Assembly: GCA_947379895.1 (NCBI GenBank) | Contig: CANCPA010000024.1 | Location: 1-35,727 of the forward strand | Direction: 5' to 3' | From: Chitinophagaceae bacterium | Lineage (GTDB): Bacteria > Bacteroidota > Bacteroidia > Chitinophagales > Chitinophagaceae | Length of the DNA stretch: 35,727 nt | In this document: positions 27,609-35,727 of the stretch, one piece after another | Position numbering within the stretch: the stretch's first letter is position 1 | Layout of the letters: each line of letters starts with the position of its first letter | Notes under the pieces: generated by a model | Database searches by the model: none | What the model was told of the DNA's origin: nothing | Seen by the model: the letters and a program-made list of their open reading frames with translations, nothing else | Translations under genes and position numbers: made by a program

Positions 27609-30600
27609 ATGAAAAAGTGTTTATGTTATGTTCTTCAATTATTAGTCCTCCTTGTATTTACAAATGTAGATGGACAAATCAAGTCGAAAGCCGATGTTGA
27701 ACGAGCTATATCAAATAGTAATTCAGCAAAAGTTAGTATACTTAGCAGCAAGACAGAGTATACAGTTAAGAACTCCTACACAGATGAGAAGTTAGGTTTA
27801 GATTATGTTTATCTACAACAAACCTATAAGGGTATAATTGTTTATAATATTGTAAAGTCGCTTGTATTTAAAAATAATCAATTACAATATGGGTCAGGTA
27901 ATTTCTATATCGATATTGCTTCGAAGGCTCCGAGTGAAGTGCCGTCTATAACAGCCGATGTGGCGATAAATAAGGCTGCAAGCTATTTAAAGCTTCCAAA
28001 GATCACAAATTTGACACTTGTTTCTAATTCTTTAGCTACTGATAAAAAGATGGTTTATTCTGACGGAGGAATTTCCAAACAAAATATAAATTCCGAGTTA
28101 GTTTGGGTAAGTAATGATGATGGAAAAACTATTCATTTAGCTTGGAATGTATTTATAGAACCTAAAAACTCTTCAGATTATTTTCATGTCAGAGTTGATG
28201 CTGCGAATGGTAAAATTATCAATCAAGGCAATTATACTGTTTATGAAAATCGTAATAGCAAGCAACTAAAAAAAAAAGAACAAAGCACAAACAGTCAAAT
28301 GCTCAATTGTGAAGAAGAGTCAATAAATAATAGTGGTGAAAATATAAAGTCTTTAGCACATTTAATGGCACCTCCACCACCTCCTACAGTAACTTCGGCT
28401 ACCTATAATGTTATTCCTTTTCCTGCAGAGAGTCCATTTGTAACAGGTCCAACAGTTGAAACAGATCCTTGGAACTATGCCGGAACTAATAATAATGCCA
28501 CTACTTATGGTTGGCATTTTGATGGGACCACCAACTATAAAAACTCAAGAGGTAATAATGTATATGTTTATGATGACAGTGCCAATAAAAATAAACCGGG
28601 ACGACCTGATACTTCTTCAACTGCCATACCTACCCTTACTTTTAATTTTATACCCGACTTTACAAAGGCTCCATCCTTAGCTGCAAATAGAAAGTTTGCA
28701 GAAGCAAATCTTTTTTATTGGAATAACCTAATGCACGACTTGACCTATCAATATGGATTCACAGAAGCTGCCGGAAACTTTCAGGCGAATAATTTAGGTA
28801 GGGGAGGAGTACAGAAAGACTATGTAAATGCAGAGGCTCAAGATGGTTCGGGCACAGACAACTCGAACTTTAGTACACAACCTGACGGTACTTCGGGAAG
28901 GATGCAGATGTATTTATTTAATCCTTCGGTATCGACAGGTGCAAATATTACTATCACTACTCCATCCACTATTGCGGGTAATTATACTTATGTAGAAAGT
29001 GCATTTAGCACTGCTAATAAGTTAGGAACAGTAGGTGCAGTAAGTGGTAATCTTGCATTCTACGCTGATTCGGTCGGTACTTCACATATTGGCTGTACGA
29101 GTGCATCTAGTACTTTGAAAGGAAAGATTGCGGTTATTTATAGAGGTACCTGTAGTTTTGTGATTAAAGTAAAAAATGCGCAAAATGCAGGTGCAATTGG
29201 CGTAATTATGATTAATAATGCGGCAGGAACTCCAATTGCAATGGGAGGTACTGATAATACAATAACTATTCCCGCTGTCATGGTTTCTGATACAGATGGT
29301 GCTAAGATTATTGCTCCGCTTGCTTTGAATCAAACGATAACTGCAACAATTAATGTTTCTAAACAAGGGCAAATGTTTGATGGTGACCTTGATAACAGTA
29401 TAGTTTGTCATGAATACACTCACGGAATCTCTATTCGCTTAACGGGTGGTGCGTCTTTGGCAACTTGTCTGAATAATTATGAAGAAGGAGGAGAAGGATG
29501 GAGTGATTATGTGGCATTGATGATGCTTACCGATTGGAAGAAAACAACGATTATGGATGGAACAAAGAAGAGGACCGTAGGTCATTATGCTTTAGATCAG
29601 ACTCAGTCTTTCGACATTGGCGTTCGTTCATATCCTTATTCAACAGATCTAACAATTAATCCTCTAACGTATAAAGAAGTAGCTGATACTGCACATAATC
29701 CATCTTATGATGCCAATAATAAAGTTATTCCTAATGCAACGGAAGTGCATTTTATTGGAGAGATATGGTGTGCTGCATTGTGGGAAATGACTTGGGGAAT
29801 TATACAACAAGAGGGTATAATTAATCCTAATTTATTTGATCCTACAAAAGGTGGTGGCAATACAGTTGCTTTACAATTAGTGATGCAAGGATTAAAATTG
29901 CAGCCTTGTAGCCCAGGTTTTATTGATGCTAGAAATGCAATCTTGGCTGCCGACTCCATACTTTACAATAATGCACACAAGTGCGCAATTTGGAAGGCAT
30001 TTGCAAAGCGAGGAATGGGATATAGTGCAAAACAAGGTAGCAGTAATAATTGTGTAGATCAAACTGTGGCATTTGATGTGCCACCTTGTATTTTGCCTGT
30101 AACATTAATCAGTTTCAATGCAACTGTTCAAAGTAATGCAGTAGTACTCAAATGGGCTACTTCAGCCGAAGTGAATGAAAAGGATTATGTAATTGAATAT
30201 TCGACAGATAACACTACGTGGAATGTTTTAGGATCAGCAGATGCAAGAAACGGTACTGCAACAAATGATTATTTATATAAGCATTATCAACCTGTTAGCG
30301 GAAATAATTATTACCGTATTAAAATGGTTGAAAATGATGGTAGCTATAAATATAGTAACATAGTAGTTGTTAATTTTGATGGCAAGGAGGGTATTTCTAT
30401 TTATCCAAATCCAGTAAAGGAAACGTTGACTGTTGAGTGGAAAAAGCAAAAGTCCGAAAAAGTGTCTGTACAGATTACGGATATAACAGGAAGAATATTA
30501 AATCTACAGCACATTCAATTACAGAGTGGGAATAATTTATTTCAATTGAATACGAATAAACTTTCAAAAGGAACTTATTTTGTCGTAATAAATGGTGTAT

Positions 30601-30632
30601 ACAAGGAAGTAAAACAATTTATAAAAGAATAA
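27609..30632 (+). CDS. Secreted M36 (fungalysin-type) metallopeptidase with PA and type IX sorting domains
   Basis: This 1007-residue zinc endopeptidase begins with a signal peptide and an FTP-type propeptide (about 25-210), then the catalytic domain. NNLMHDLTYQYGF precedes a protease-associated insert (about 485-580, GKIAVIYRGTCSF and GAIGVIMINNAAGTP). The zinc site follows as HEYTHG, with His601, Glu602 and His605, and the third-ligand region EEGGEGWSDY near 625. After the peptidase come an Fn3-like module (PVTLISFNATVQ, YYRIKMVENDGSY) and a Por tail (IYPNPVKE, KGTYFVVI). It should be exported by the type IX system and degrade extracellular protein. The propeptide probably keeps it inactive until outside the cell. 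Confidence 0.93.
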   Translation: MKKCLCYVLQLLVLLVFTNVDGQIKSKADVERAISNSNSAKVSILSSKTEYTVKNSYTDEKLGLDYVYLQQTYKGIIVYNIVKSLVFKNNQLQYGSGNFYIDIASKAPSEVPSITADVAINKAASYLKLPKITNLTLVSNSLATDKKMVYSDGGISKQNINSELVWVSNDDGKTIHLAWNVFIEPKNSSDYFHVRVDAANGKIINQGNYTVYENRNSKQLKKKEQSTNSQMLNCEEESINNSGENIKSLAHLMAPPPPPTVTSATYNVIPFPAESPFVTGPTVETDPWNYAGTNNNATTYGWHFDGTTNYKNSRGNNVYVYDDSANKNKPGRPDTSSTAIPTLTFNFIPDFTKAPSLAANRKFAEANLFYWNNLMHDLTYQYGFTEAAGNFQANNLGRGGVQKDYVNAEAQDGSGTDNSNFSTQPDGTSGRMQMYLFNPSVSTGANITITTPSTIAGNYTYVESAFSTANKLGTVGAVSGNLAFYADSVGTSHIGCTSASSTLKGKIAVIYRGTCSFVIKVKNAQNAGAIGVIMINNAAGTPIAMGGTDNTITIPAVMVSDTDGAKIIAPLALNQTITATINVSKQGQMFDGDLDNSIVCHEYTHGISIRLTGGASLATCLNNYEEGGEGWSDYVALMMLTDWKKTTIMDGTKKRTVGHYALDQTQSFDIGVRSYPYSTDLTINPLTYKEVADTAHNPSYDANNKVIPNATEVHFIGEIWCAALWEMTWGIIQQEGIINPNLFDPTKGGGNTVALQLVMQGLKLQPCSPGFIDARNAILAADSILYNNAHKCAIWKAFAKRGMGYSAKQGSSNNCVDQTVAFDVPPCILPVTLISFNATVQSNAVVLKWATSAEVNEKDYVIEYSTDNTTWNVLGSADARNGTATNDYLYKHYQPVSGNNYYRIKMVENDGSYKYSNIVVVNFDGKEGISIYPNPVKETLTVEWKKQKSEKVSVQITDITGRILNLQHIQLQSGNNLFQLNTNKLSKGTYFVVINGVYKEVKQFIKE

Positions 30633-30651
30633 AAGGCTAGGCTAACTATCA

Positions 30652-30688
30652 AGCGGTACTGTTACTTAATAGTGACAGTACCGTTTTT
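30652..30688 (+). terminator. Intrinsic terminator after the M36 peptidase gene
   Basis: cggtactgt (30654-30662) pairs with acagtaccg (30675-30683), extended inward by further pairs, and a run of five T follows. It lies 20 bases past the stop codon. Confidence 0.9.
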
Positions 30689-30904
30689 GTTTACAGCAAA
30701 ATGGAATTAAATTGATAAGTACAATGAGTTGAAATTGCTTTTAGATGATTAGGGTTTTATAATCAAATTATTTTTTTCAATGAAATCAAAAATGGGTACA
30801 AAGCTTTCCATTAGGATAAAGGAATAAAAAATAAAATAGAATTAATAATCCACTTGTTTCTTTTAGTTTTAACCTCATGTAAAGAAGTTCACCTTTATTC
30901 GCAC

Positions 30905-31927
30905 TTATTTATTTTTTACATTTTTGTGATATTCTAAATAATAAATTCGAATAAGGATTAAGAAATAAGAAATAATCAAAGGCCCAAATATTAAACCTGT
31001 AAGTCCAAAATAGCGAAGCCCAATGATAACGCCTAATACTGTAACTATCGGATGAATATCGGCCATTTTTTTTGCTAATAAGAATCGAATTAGGTTATCG
31101 CTTGCGCCAATAATTATGATTCCCCATCCCATTAAGAAAAGCCCTTGCCAAGTGTGCCCCTGAACTAAAAGATATAATGATATGGGAAGCCAAATTAATG
31201 AGGTTCCCACAATTGGTATAATTGAGGAAAAGCCAGTGATTACACACCAAAATCCTGGATCACTAACATCCGAAATCAAATAAGCAATGAATGCAAGAAA
31301 TCCATGGGCAACGATAATTAAGGGAACTACAACCGCGTTACTAAATGTTTGCATTTTTAATTCGTTCCCAAATATTTTCATTTGACTTCTTTTGAAAGGA
31401 AGGTAAAACATGACAGACGCTTCTAAACGATTCGTACTCACTATCATAAAATAAAGAAAGAAATACATCATGCCGATTGTTGTAAAGAAGTTGATACTAC
31501 TATTAAGGATTGAAGAGACAAAGCTTGTTGCAAAATCCTGAATGCCACTGATACTACTATTTACAATATTGATATTGTATCTTTTTTGAACAATCTCACC
31601 AAAATGTTTGATGGGTTTAAATAAGGCTGCTGGATTTTGTGACACAGAAATGATTTTGCCATAAAGCATTGTCGCCACCAATCCAATTGGCAATAAAATA
31701 ATAAAAAATGAGACAACAATAATTAGTATCGCTATGAAACCTTTCTTTAATTTAAATCTTTTTAGCAGAAAGTCAATTGAAGGTTTGCTGAGCACATAAA
31801 ACATTAAGGCCGAAAGGAAAGCAGTAAAGAAATCTAAAAGACTCCACATTAATAAGCCTGCAAAAATGATGATTATGCAAAGGAAAAAGTATCTGTTTAC
31901 TGTGAAATCTGTTTTATTATTAGTCAT
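30905..31927 (-). CDS. AI-2E family (PerM/UPF0118) membrane permease
   Basis: This 340-residue polytopic protein has about seven to eight membrane helices. They begin with a pair near residues 12-45 (FLCIIIIFAGLLMWSLLDFF), continue with a long soluble stretch (about 90-145), and end in the family's C-terminal helical part (FSSIIPIVGTSLIWLPISLY, LGVIIGLRYFGLTGLIFGPL). Members export small molecules or ions; autoinducer-2 export is shown for only some, so the substrate is open. It is divergently oriented to the YtxH operon, with a 71-bp gap holding both promoters. Confidence 0.93.
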   Translation of the reverse strand: MTNNKTDFTVNRYFFLCIIIIFAGLLMWSLLDFFTAFLSALMFYVLSKPSIDFLLKRFKLKKGFIAILIIVVSFFIILLPIGLVATMLYGKIISVSQNPAALFKPIKHFGEIVQKRYNINIVNSSISGIQDFATSFVSSILNSSINFFTTIGMMYFFLYFMIVSTNRLEASVMFYLPFKRSQMKIFGNELKMQTFSNAVVVPLIIVAHGFLAFIAYLISDVSDPGFWCVITGFSSIIPIVGTSLIWLPISLYLLVQGHTWQGLFLMGWGIIIIGASDNLIRFLLAKKMADIHPIVTVLGVIIGLRYFGLTGLIFGPLIISYFLILIRIYYLEYHKNVKNK

Positions 31928-31998
31928 AATGTAGTGTCTGTATTTAAATGCTGTATTTTTACGAAAATTAAAAGTATAGTATTTTTAAATAAAAGATT

Positions 31999-32247
31999 AT
32001 GAATAGCAATCAAAAGTTTTGGAGTGGACTAATCTTAGGTGCAGCTGCGGGTGCAGCAATTGCGCTTCTGTTAAGTACCGATAAGGGAAAAGAAGTGTTG
32101 TCGGACGCTGCAGATTCAGCCGAAAAGATGGGAAATGATCTGAAATCAAAATTGGAAAGCCTAGACAAAGAATTGAAATCTATATTAGAAAGGGGGAAAG
32201 TTATTGCGGAGGAGTTAGAAAATAAAGTGACAGAGACCATTATATAG
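31999..32247 (+). CDS. YtxH domain-containing protein
   Basis: This 82-residue protein has one N-terminal membrane helix (WSGLILGAAAGAAIALLLS, about 8-26) followed by a charged amphipathic helix (DAADSAEKMGNDLKSKLESL). This is the YtxH layout: a small envelope protein linked to general stress in Bacillus. It heads a three-gene operon with 32334 and 32696. Confidence 0.88.
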   Translation: MNSNQKFWSGLILGAAAGAAIALLLSTDKGKEVLSDAADSAEKMGNDLKSKLESLDKELKSILERGKVIAEELENKVTETII

Positions 32248-32333
32248 TCTATTATGTTGAGGAGTTATGAGTGTTTGCTTACTGTAGTCACTTAATAATA
32301 GATTACATGTCGTACTAACTACTAAATATTATT

Positions 32334-32699
32334 ATGAAAAGAGAAGAAGCTTCTTTCTTTACTGAAACACGAAATCAGCTAGAGGATTATATTCAGGATA
32401 GGTTACTCTTGATAAAGTTACAAACGGCCGAGAAAACAGCGCGCCTAGCGGGTATACTCATTGCTTTGCTAGTCATTGCCTTGTTGAGCTTTTTTGTCCT
32501 TTTGTTTATTAGTATCATGGGCGGATATTATTTTGCGAGTCTTACAGGAAGTTTATTCTCAGGATTTGGAATTATAGCATCCTTTTATCTCTTATTATTA
32601 TTGGTAATTATTAAGAATCGAAAGAAACTAATCGAAACCAAAGTAAGTAATACAATTATTAAGACATTTTTCGAAAAAGAAGAAGAACCCGAATCATGA
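32334..32699 (+). CDS. Phage holin-like (superfamily III) membrane protein
   Basis: This 121-residue protein has a short N-terminal helix (TETRNQLEDYIQDRLLLIKLQ), two membrane segments (about 40-62 and 72-95; LAGILIALLVIALLSFFVLL and GFGIIASFYLLLLLVII) and a charged tail. It matches the non-phage holin-like family found in operons with YtxH. No lysis gene is near, so a stress or envelope role is more likely than lysis. Its stop overlaps the next start (ATGA), which indicates translational coupling. Confidence 0.85.
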   Translation: MKREEASFFTETRNQLEDYIQDRLLLIKLQTAEKTARLAGILIALLVIALLSFFVLLFISIMGGYYFASLTGSLFSGFGIIASFYLLLLLVIIKNRKKLIETKVSNTIIKTFFEKEEEPES

Positions 32700-33046
32700 A
32701 AACAAATGCAAATAACCTGTCGCTTACAAGTATTGAGGATACACAAAAAGCAATTCAAATTGTTAAAAAGAGAATTGAATTAAAAGAACAGATTTTAGAG
32801 GAACGATTGCAACAGCTACCTCAAGAAATTATAAAGGCAGGCATTGGTAAGGTCATCCCGGCTTTTATTAATGCAAAAATATCTAACCGCACGTGGAGCA
32901 TTTTTAAGGATGCTTTAGGTCTATTATCTCCGTTCTCTACTAATAAAGTCTCTTTAATGAAAGATGTTGTTAAGCAGGTGGGGTTGATTGGTTTGTTGAA
33001 ATTAGTGATTGCCTTTTTTACTAACAAGCAAGAAACAACACAATAA
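32696..33046 (+). CDS. Small hypothetical protein of the YtxH/holin operon
   Basis: This 116-residue, mostly helical protein has a charged first half (KKRIELKEQILEERLQQLP) and a C-terminal hydrophobic stretch (LIGLLKLVIAFF). It overlaps the holin-like gene by four bases, so it is co-translated. The family is not recognised by name, but its place as third gene of this set suggests an envelope-associated partner. Confidence 0.75.
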   Translation: MKTNANNLSLTSIEDTQKAIQIVKKRIELKEQILEERLQQLPQEIIKAGIGKVIPAFINAKISNRTWSIFKDALGLLSPFSTNKVSLMKDVVKQVGLIGLLKLVIAFFTNKQETTQ

Positions 33047-33060
33047 TTCAAAGCTTCCTT

Positions 33061-33495
33061 TTATTTGTTATTTAATTTTTCAATTACAGCAGTAGGAACG
33101 CTAACTTTTTTCTTGTTTTTATAATCAAAACACATCATTCCTGTCTTTGCTTTTCCCGCAATTGCTTGGCCTTCATTTTCCAAAATTTCTATCAAATAAA
33201 AGATATCGAATCCTAATCTGTCGAATCCATTTGCTGCAACAGAAATTTTTACTAAATCCCCATATCCTAATTCTCGCTTATATTCAATTGCAACGTCGCA
33301 CATGATTAAACCTACACCTTCTATATCCATTTCTGTATATCCATGATGCTTTAAAAATTGCAACCTTGCTTCATGTATTAGTGATAGAAAAGAATCGTTA
33401 CCAACATGTCCACCATAATTCAAGTCTGTAATCCGAATAGCAATAGTTGTTGAATAATGAAAGCTGCCAGGTAAATTTATTTTTACTCTTTCCAT
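33061..33495 (-). CDS. Acyl-CoA thioesterase (4HBT / hotdog fold)
   Basis: This 144-residue hotdog-fold thioesterase of the YbgC/FadM-like group hydrolyses acyl-CoA. The active-site loop RITDLNYGGHVGNDSFL carries Asp24 and His30, followed by the long central helix (IHEARLQFLKHHG) and the strands VAIEYKRELGYGDLVKI and KAKTGMMCFDY. The ATG at 33495 is preferred over the TTG nine bases earlier. It is convergent with the YtxH operon, ending 15 bases away. The physiological acyl chain is unknown. Confidence 0.88.
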   Translation of the reverse strand: MERVKINLPGSFHYSTTIAIRITDLNYGGHVGNDSFLSLIHEARLQFLKHHGYTEMDIEGVGLIMCDVAIEYKRELGYGDLVKISVAANGFDRLGFDIFYLIEILENEGQAIAGKAKTGMMCFDYKNKKKVSVPTAVIEKLNNK

Positions 33496-33538
33496 TTTAT
33501 GCAAATTAATATCGTGATTATACTTTTTTTAAGGAAAT

Positions 33539-34831
33539 TTAATTTGAGCTAACCGGGTTAATGCTACTTAAAGTCGCATTTGATTCTACAGGAACTTTAC
33601 CTTTTTTGTTGTAAGAAACCCAATATGAAACAAGAATGCAACTTATAAAAGGTGACGTGTAAAACAAATACAAATAAGGGACATCAACAAGCGTATAAAA
33701 AACAACTAAAGTTAGTTTTAAAGCTGCCAAAGGAATATTGTGTAAAATGATTTCCTTTTTTCTATAATTAATCCAAGCGCAAATAAGCACAAATAGCATT
33801 GGAACTACAAAGGAAAGTGTGACTAAAGAATAGTGTTGCAAGGCAATGTGATTAGGTCCGAAAAATCGGGCAAAGCCTAAACTTATTTCAAATACATGCG
33901 GACCATCATGCCAAACTCTTCTAGCAAAATCAATGTAGGCACCAGGCAAATTGATAAAGCTATTAAGTATTGACCATCCAAATGGCATTAATACCAATAA
34001 GCAAAAACAAGCGATACCACTAATTTTCAAATGTAACCATTGCTTTCTTTTCCGCTGTACATATAATAATATTAGCATAGCAGGTAACCATCCAATTAGT
34101 GCATAGCGACTAAGAAGACAAAAACAGGCAGCTGCGCCAATAAATAGATAGTTTTCGCTAAGTAATGCTATTGTAAGCCATACATAGTTAATAATTACAA
34201 CACCTTCTTCAGTATAGGGTACTAAACCTGCCGAGTCATTTGTGAAGAGCCACCAAAAAAGCATGAAAACAGCTACTTTATAGGTAAGTGAAAGTCGTCT
34301 GCTAGCAAAAGGATTCCAAAGAAGAATCGCAAGCGAAAAGGCAAGAAATAATGCAGTAATAGTAATCCAACGGATATCAATGTGTAACCATTCGGCCACA
34401 CTGAATGGAAGCCACATCGCTGGTAGGTAAATTGGTTTAACACCCTGCCAAATATTTGGGATTATATCATATACCTTTTCCCAATGTCCCTCTACAAAGC
34501 GTTGACTCATTACTTTGATAATTGGCAGCATATCTGAATCATGAAAATCGAGTGGTGCATCCTGCATGAATATTATTCCAAAATGGCACATCATTACACC
34601 CATAATCGCTATAGCCGAGAATTTGTATCCATTAAATGTGTCAGTGAAAAATTCTTTTTTGGGTAATGTTAAGTGTGATTGGGGAAGAAATAGTACCGCA
34701 ATTGCTATTGAAATCCCACTGATAAAATATAAAATACTAGAAAATGCAGCAAGTTCTGAAAATGAAAGCAGATAGGTGCAACTCAATATTTCTAAAAAAA
34801 ACGCAGCAGTTAAAATTCTTTTTTGTAGCAA
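33539..34831 (-). CDS. Polytopic membrane protein, glycosyltransferase GT-C-like
   Basis: This protein of up to 430 residues has about ten to eleven membrane helices. An early non-membrane loop with FHDSDMLPIIKVMSQRFVEG and IPNIWQGVKPIYLPAMW resembles the DxD loop of GT-C glycosyltransferases such as the DUF2029 group, which use lipid-linked sugars. That is a structural resemblance only. The frame opens with TTG at 34831, and no ATG occurs before residue ~77, so the start is uncertain. A near-match -7 box (TACTTTG) overlaps the TTG. It is separated by 43 bases from the thioesterase gene and may share a transcript with it. Confidence 0.6.
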   Translation of the reverse strand: MLQKRILTAAFFLEILSCTYLLSFSELAAFSSILYFISGISIAIAVLFLPQSHLTLPKKEFFTDTFNGYKFSAIAIMGVMMCHFGIIFMQDAPLDFHDSDMLPIIKVMSQRFVEGHWEKVYDIIPNIWQGVKPIYLPAMWLPFSVAEWLHIDIRWITITALFLAFSLAILLWNPFASRRLSLTYKVAVFMLFWWLFTNDSAGLVPYTEEGVVIINYVWLTIALLSENYLFIGAAACFCLLSRYALIGWLPAMLILLYVQRKRKQWLHLKISGIACFCLLVLMPFGWSILNSFINLPGAYIDFARRVWHDGPHVFEISLGFARFFGPNHIALQHYSLVTLSFVVPMLFVLICAWINYRKKEIILHNIPLAALKLTLVVFYTLVDVPYLYLFYTSPFISCILVSYWVSYNKKGKVPVESNATLSSINPVSSN

Positions 34832-35030
34832 AGTAGTCTTTTCAATTAGTTAATAGAAAATGTTAATGCAAAAAGCATACTCAATTCTTAAAATCGAAGC
34901 TTTTTTTCAATTATTGCTAAAATAAGTAAATATTAGATTATTAAAAAATATTTAATTCAATCAAATAATTCATAAATCAATTTCGTAAGGTTCTGTGGTT
35001 TGCCTGTTTTAAAAGAATACAAGAAGGGAA

Positions 35031-35282
35031 GTTGCTGACGCTAACACTTTAGCATCTAACGTTAATACAAAAGTTGCTGACGTTAACACTTTAGCATCTA
35101 ACGTTAATACAAAAGTTGCTGACGCTAACACTTTAGCATCTAACGTTAATACAAAAGTTGCTGACGCTAACACTTTAGCATCTGACGTTAATACAAAAGT
35201 TGCTGACGCTAACACTTTAGCATCTGACGTTAATACAAAAGTTGCTGACGTTAACACTTTAGCATCTGACGTTAATACAAAA
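35031..35282. repeat. 42-nt minisatellite (2 x 21), array 5
   Basis: There are six units of exactly 42 nt (starts 35031, 35073, 35115, 35157, 35199, 35241), nearly identical. They vary only by C/T in gacgctaac versus gacgttaac and by aacg versus gacg. Unlike the other arrays it is young and homogeneous. The plus strand is open with the 14-residue repeat VADANTLASNVNTK from 35013 to 35303 but has no ATG; the minus strand is also open. I do not call it a gene. Confidence 0.95.
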
Positions 35283-35429
35283 GTTGTGATATCTAACCTT
35301 TTTTAGGAAAATTAGTGTATTTGATTTCTGCGTAGGACAAAACTAGAATCATCGCTACAAATTTGTTTTCTGCAGTACCATTTTATTTATCAAACCTATT
35401 TTTTACCAAAATAATAAAAATAAAGTAAT

Positions 35430-35466
35430 GGAAACTTTGGTAACGTAAAAAGTTTCCGTAGTTTCG
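35430..35466 (+). promoter_or_regulatory. Promoter with palindromic operator for the TetR gene
   Basis: TTG at 35437-35439 and TAGTTTCG at 35459-35466 (one mismatch to TAnnTTTG) are spaced by 19 bases, a normal Bacteroidota promoter. The exact inverted repeat ggaaacttt (35430-35438) and aaagtttcc (35449-35457) covers the -33 element and spacer. A dimer bound there would block transcription, so autorepression by the TetR protein is likely. Confidence 0.7.
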
Positions 35467-35482
35467 CAGCTGATTATTAACA

Positions 35483-35727
35483 ATGGAAATACAAGAAAGA
35501 ATAGTAGTAAAAGCACATGAATTATTTATGCGATATGGCATCCGCAGTATCAGCATGGATGAGATTGCGAGTACTCTTGGGATTTCTAAAAAAACTATCT
35601 ATCACTCCTTCAAAGATAAAGATGCGCTTTTAGATAATGTACTTGAAATTGAAATGAACAGAAGGGAATGTAATTGTTCAAAGACAAAGGAGATTTGTGA
35701 AAATGCTGTACATGAAATATTTCTAGC
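35483..35727 (+). CDS. TetR/AcrR family regulator, N-terminal part
   Basis: This gene is cut by the window end after 81 complete codons. The N-terminal DNA-binding domain is complete: VVKAHELFMRYGIRSISM, then DEIASTLGISKKTIYHSF as helix-turn-helix, and the start of the ligand-binding part (KDALLDNVLEIEMNRR). The start ATG at 35483 lies 16 bases after a good promoter with a palindrome. Such regulators in this phylum often precede an outer-membrane efflux operon, but nothing beyond is visible. Ligand unknown. Confidence 0.9.
   Translation, partial: MEIQERIVVKAHELFMRYGIRSISMDEIASTLGISKKTIYHSFKDKDALLDNVLEIEMNRRECNCSKTKEICENAVHEIFL

Noticed and set aside
32334-32699. Prophage remnant because of the holin-like gene
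   Set aside because: No phage genes lie around it; the YtxH/holin-like/small-protein set is a normal chromosomal operon.
35009-35257. 82-codon minus-strand frame over array 5
   Set aside because: It is a GTG-started shadow of the 42-nt repeat; the opposite strand is open too.

Overview
The window comes from an AT-rich member of the Bacteroidota, most likely a Chitinophagaceae-like soil or water bacterium. Evidence: three large secreted proteins end in type IX secretion (Por) sorting domains, a small protein has a Bacteroidota-style C-terminal sorting tail, several start regions carry the TAnnTTTG -7 box of this phylum, and ParE, the GH63 enzyme and the YtxH/holin cassette look typical of the group. 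No rRNA, tRNA, CRISPR array or prophage was seen. The calls come from reading the sequence by eye; no database search was run.

Layout. 1-13,000 is an accessory region. Two paralogous giant beta-helix proteins (1163-4444 and 9296-12904) flank a lyase-like gene broken by a frameshift (4447-6274), a 1 kb repeat island with a MITE-like element (6275-7336) and an unrecognised two-domain protein (7337-8254, minus). Both beta-helix genes are preceded by the same module: a 21-nt-period array, then a conserved ~182-bp block, then the gene. 13,400-15,600 holds a half-length carB (first half only) and a small surface protein with its own terminator. 15,930-21,700 holds a GH63 glucosidase, an rnhB/two-response-regulator cluster on the minus strand, and thyA. 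21,700-23,400 holds a fold-back element, an Rpn-type PD-(D/E)XK nuclease with a heptad-repeat tail, and a 21-nt array ending in a 36-bp perfect palindrome. 23,870-30,700 holds parE, a secreted TPR protein with a possible papain-like domain, and a secreted M36 metallopeptidase. 30,900-34,830 holds an AI-2E type permease, a YtxH/holin/small-protein operon, an acyl-CoA thioesterase and a polytopic membrane protein. The right edge has a 42-nt minisatellite and the start of a TetR regulator with a clear palindromic operator over its promoter.

Most interesting point. Five separate intergenic stretches (1-521, 8349-8601, 13091-13311, 22982-23378, 35031-35282) are degenerate tandem arrays. Their consensus sequences are unrelated, but all share the same unit length of 21 nt (42 = 2 x 21 in the last). 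Units within an array differ a lot while their length is nearly invariant. Each array lies upstream of a gene, and in several one reading frame gives seven-residue patterns with regularly placed hydrophobic residues, often with stops. The nuclease gene beside the fourth array carries 21-nt repeats as real coding sequence for a coiled coil. I cannot assign a function, but the shared period is visible directly and is not explained by the annotated genes.
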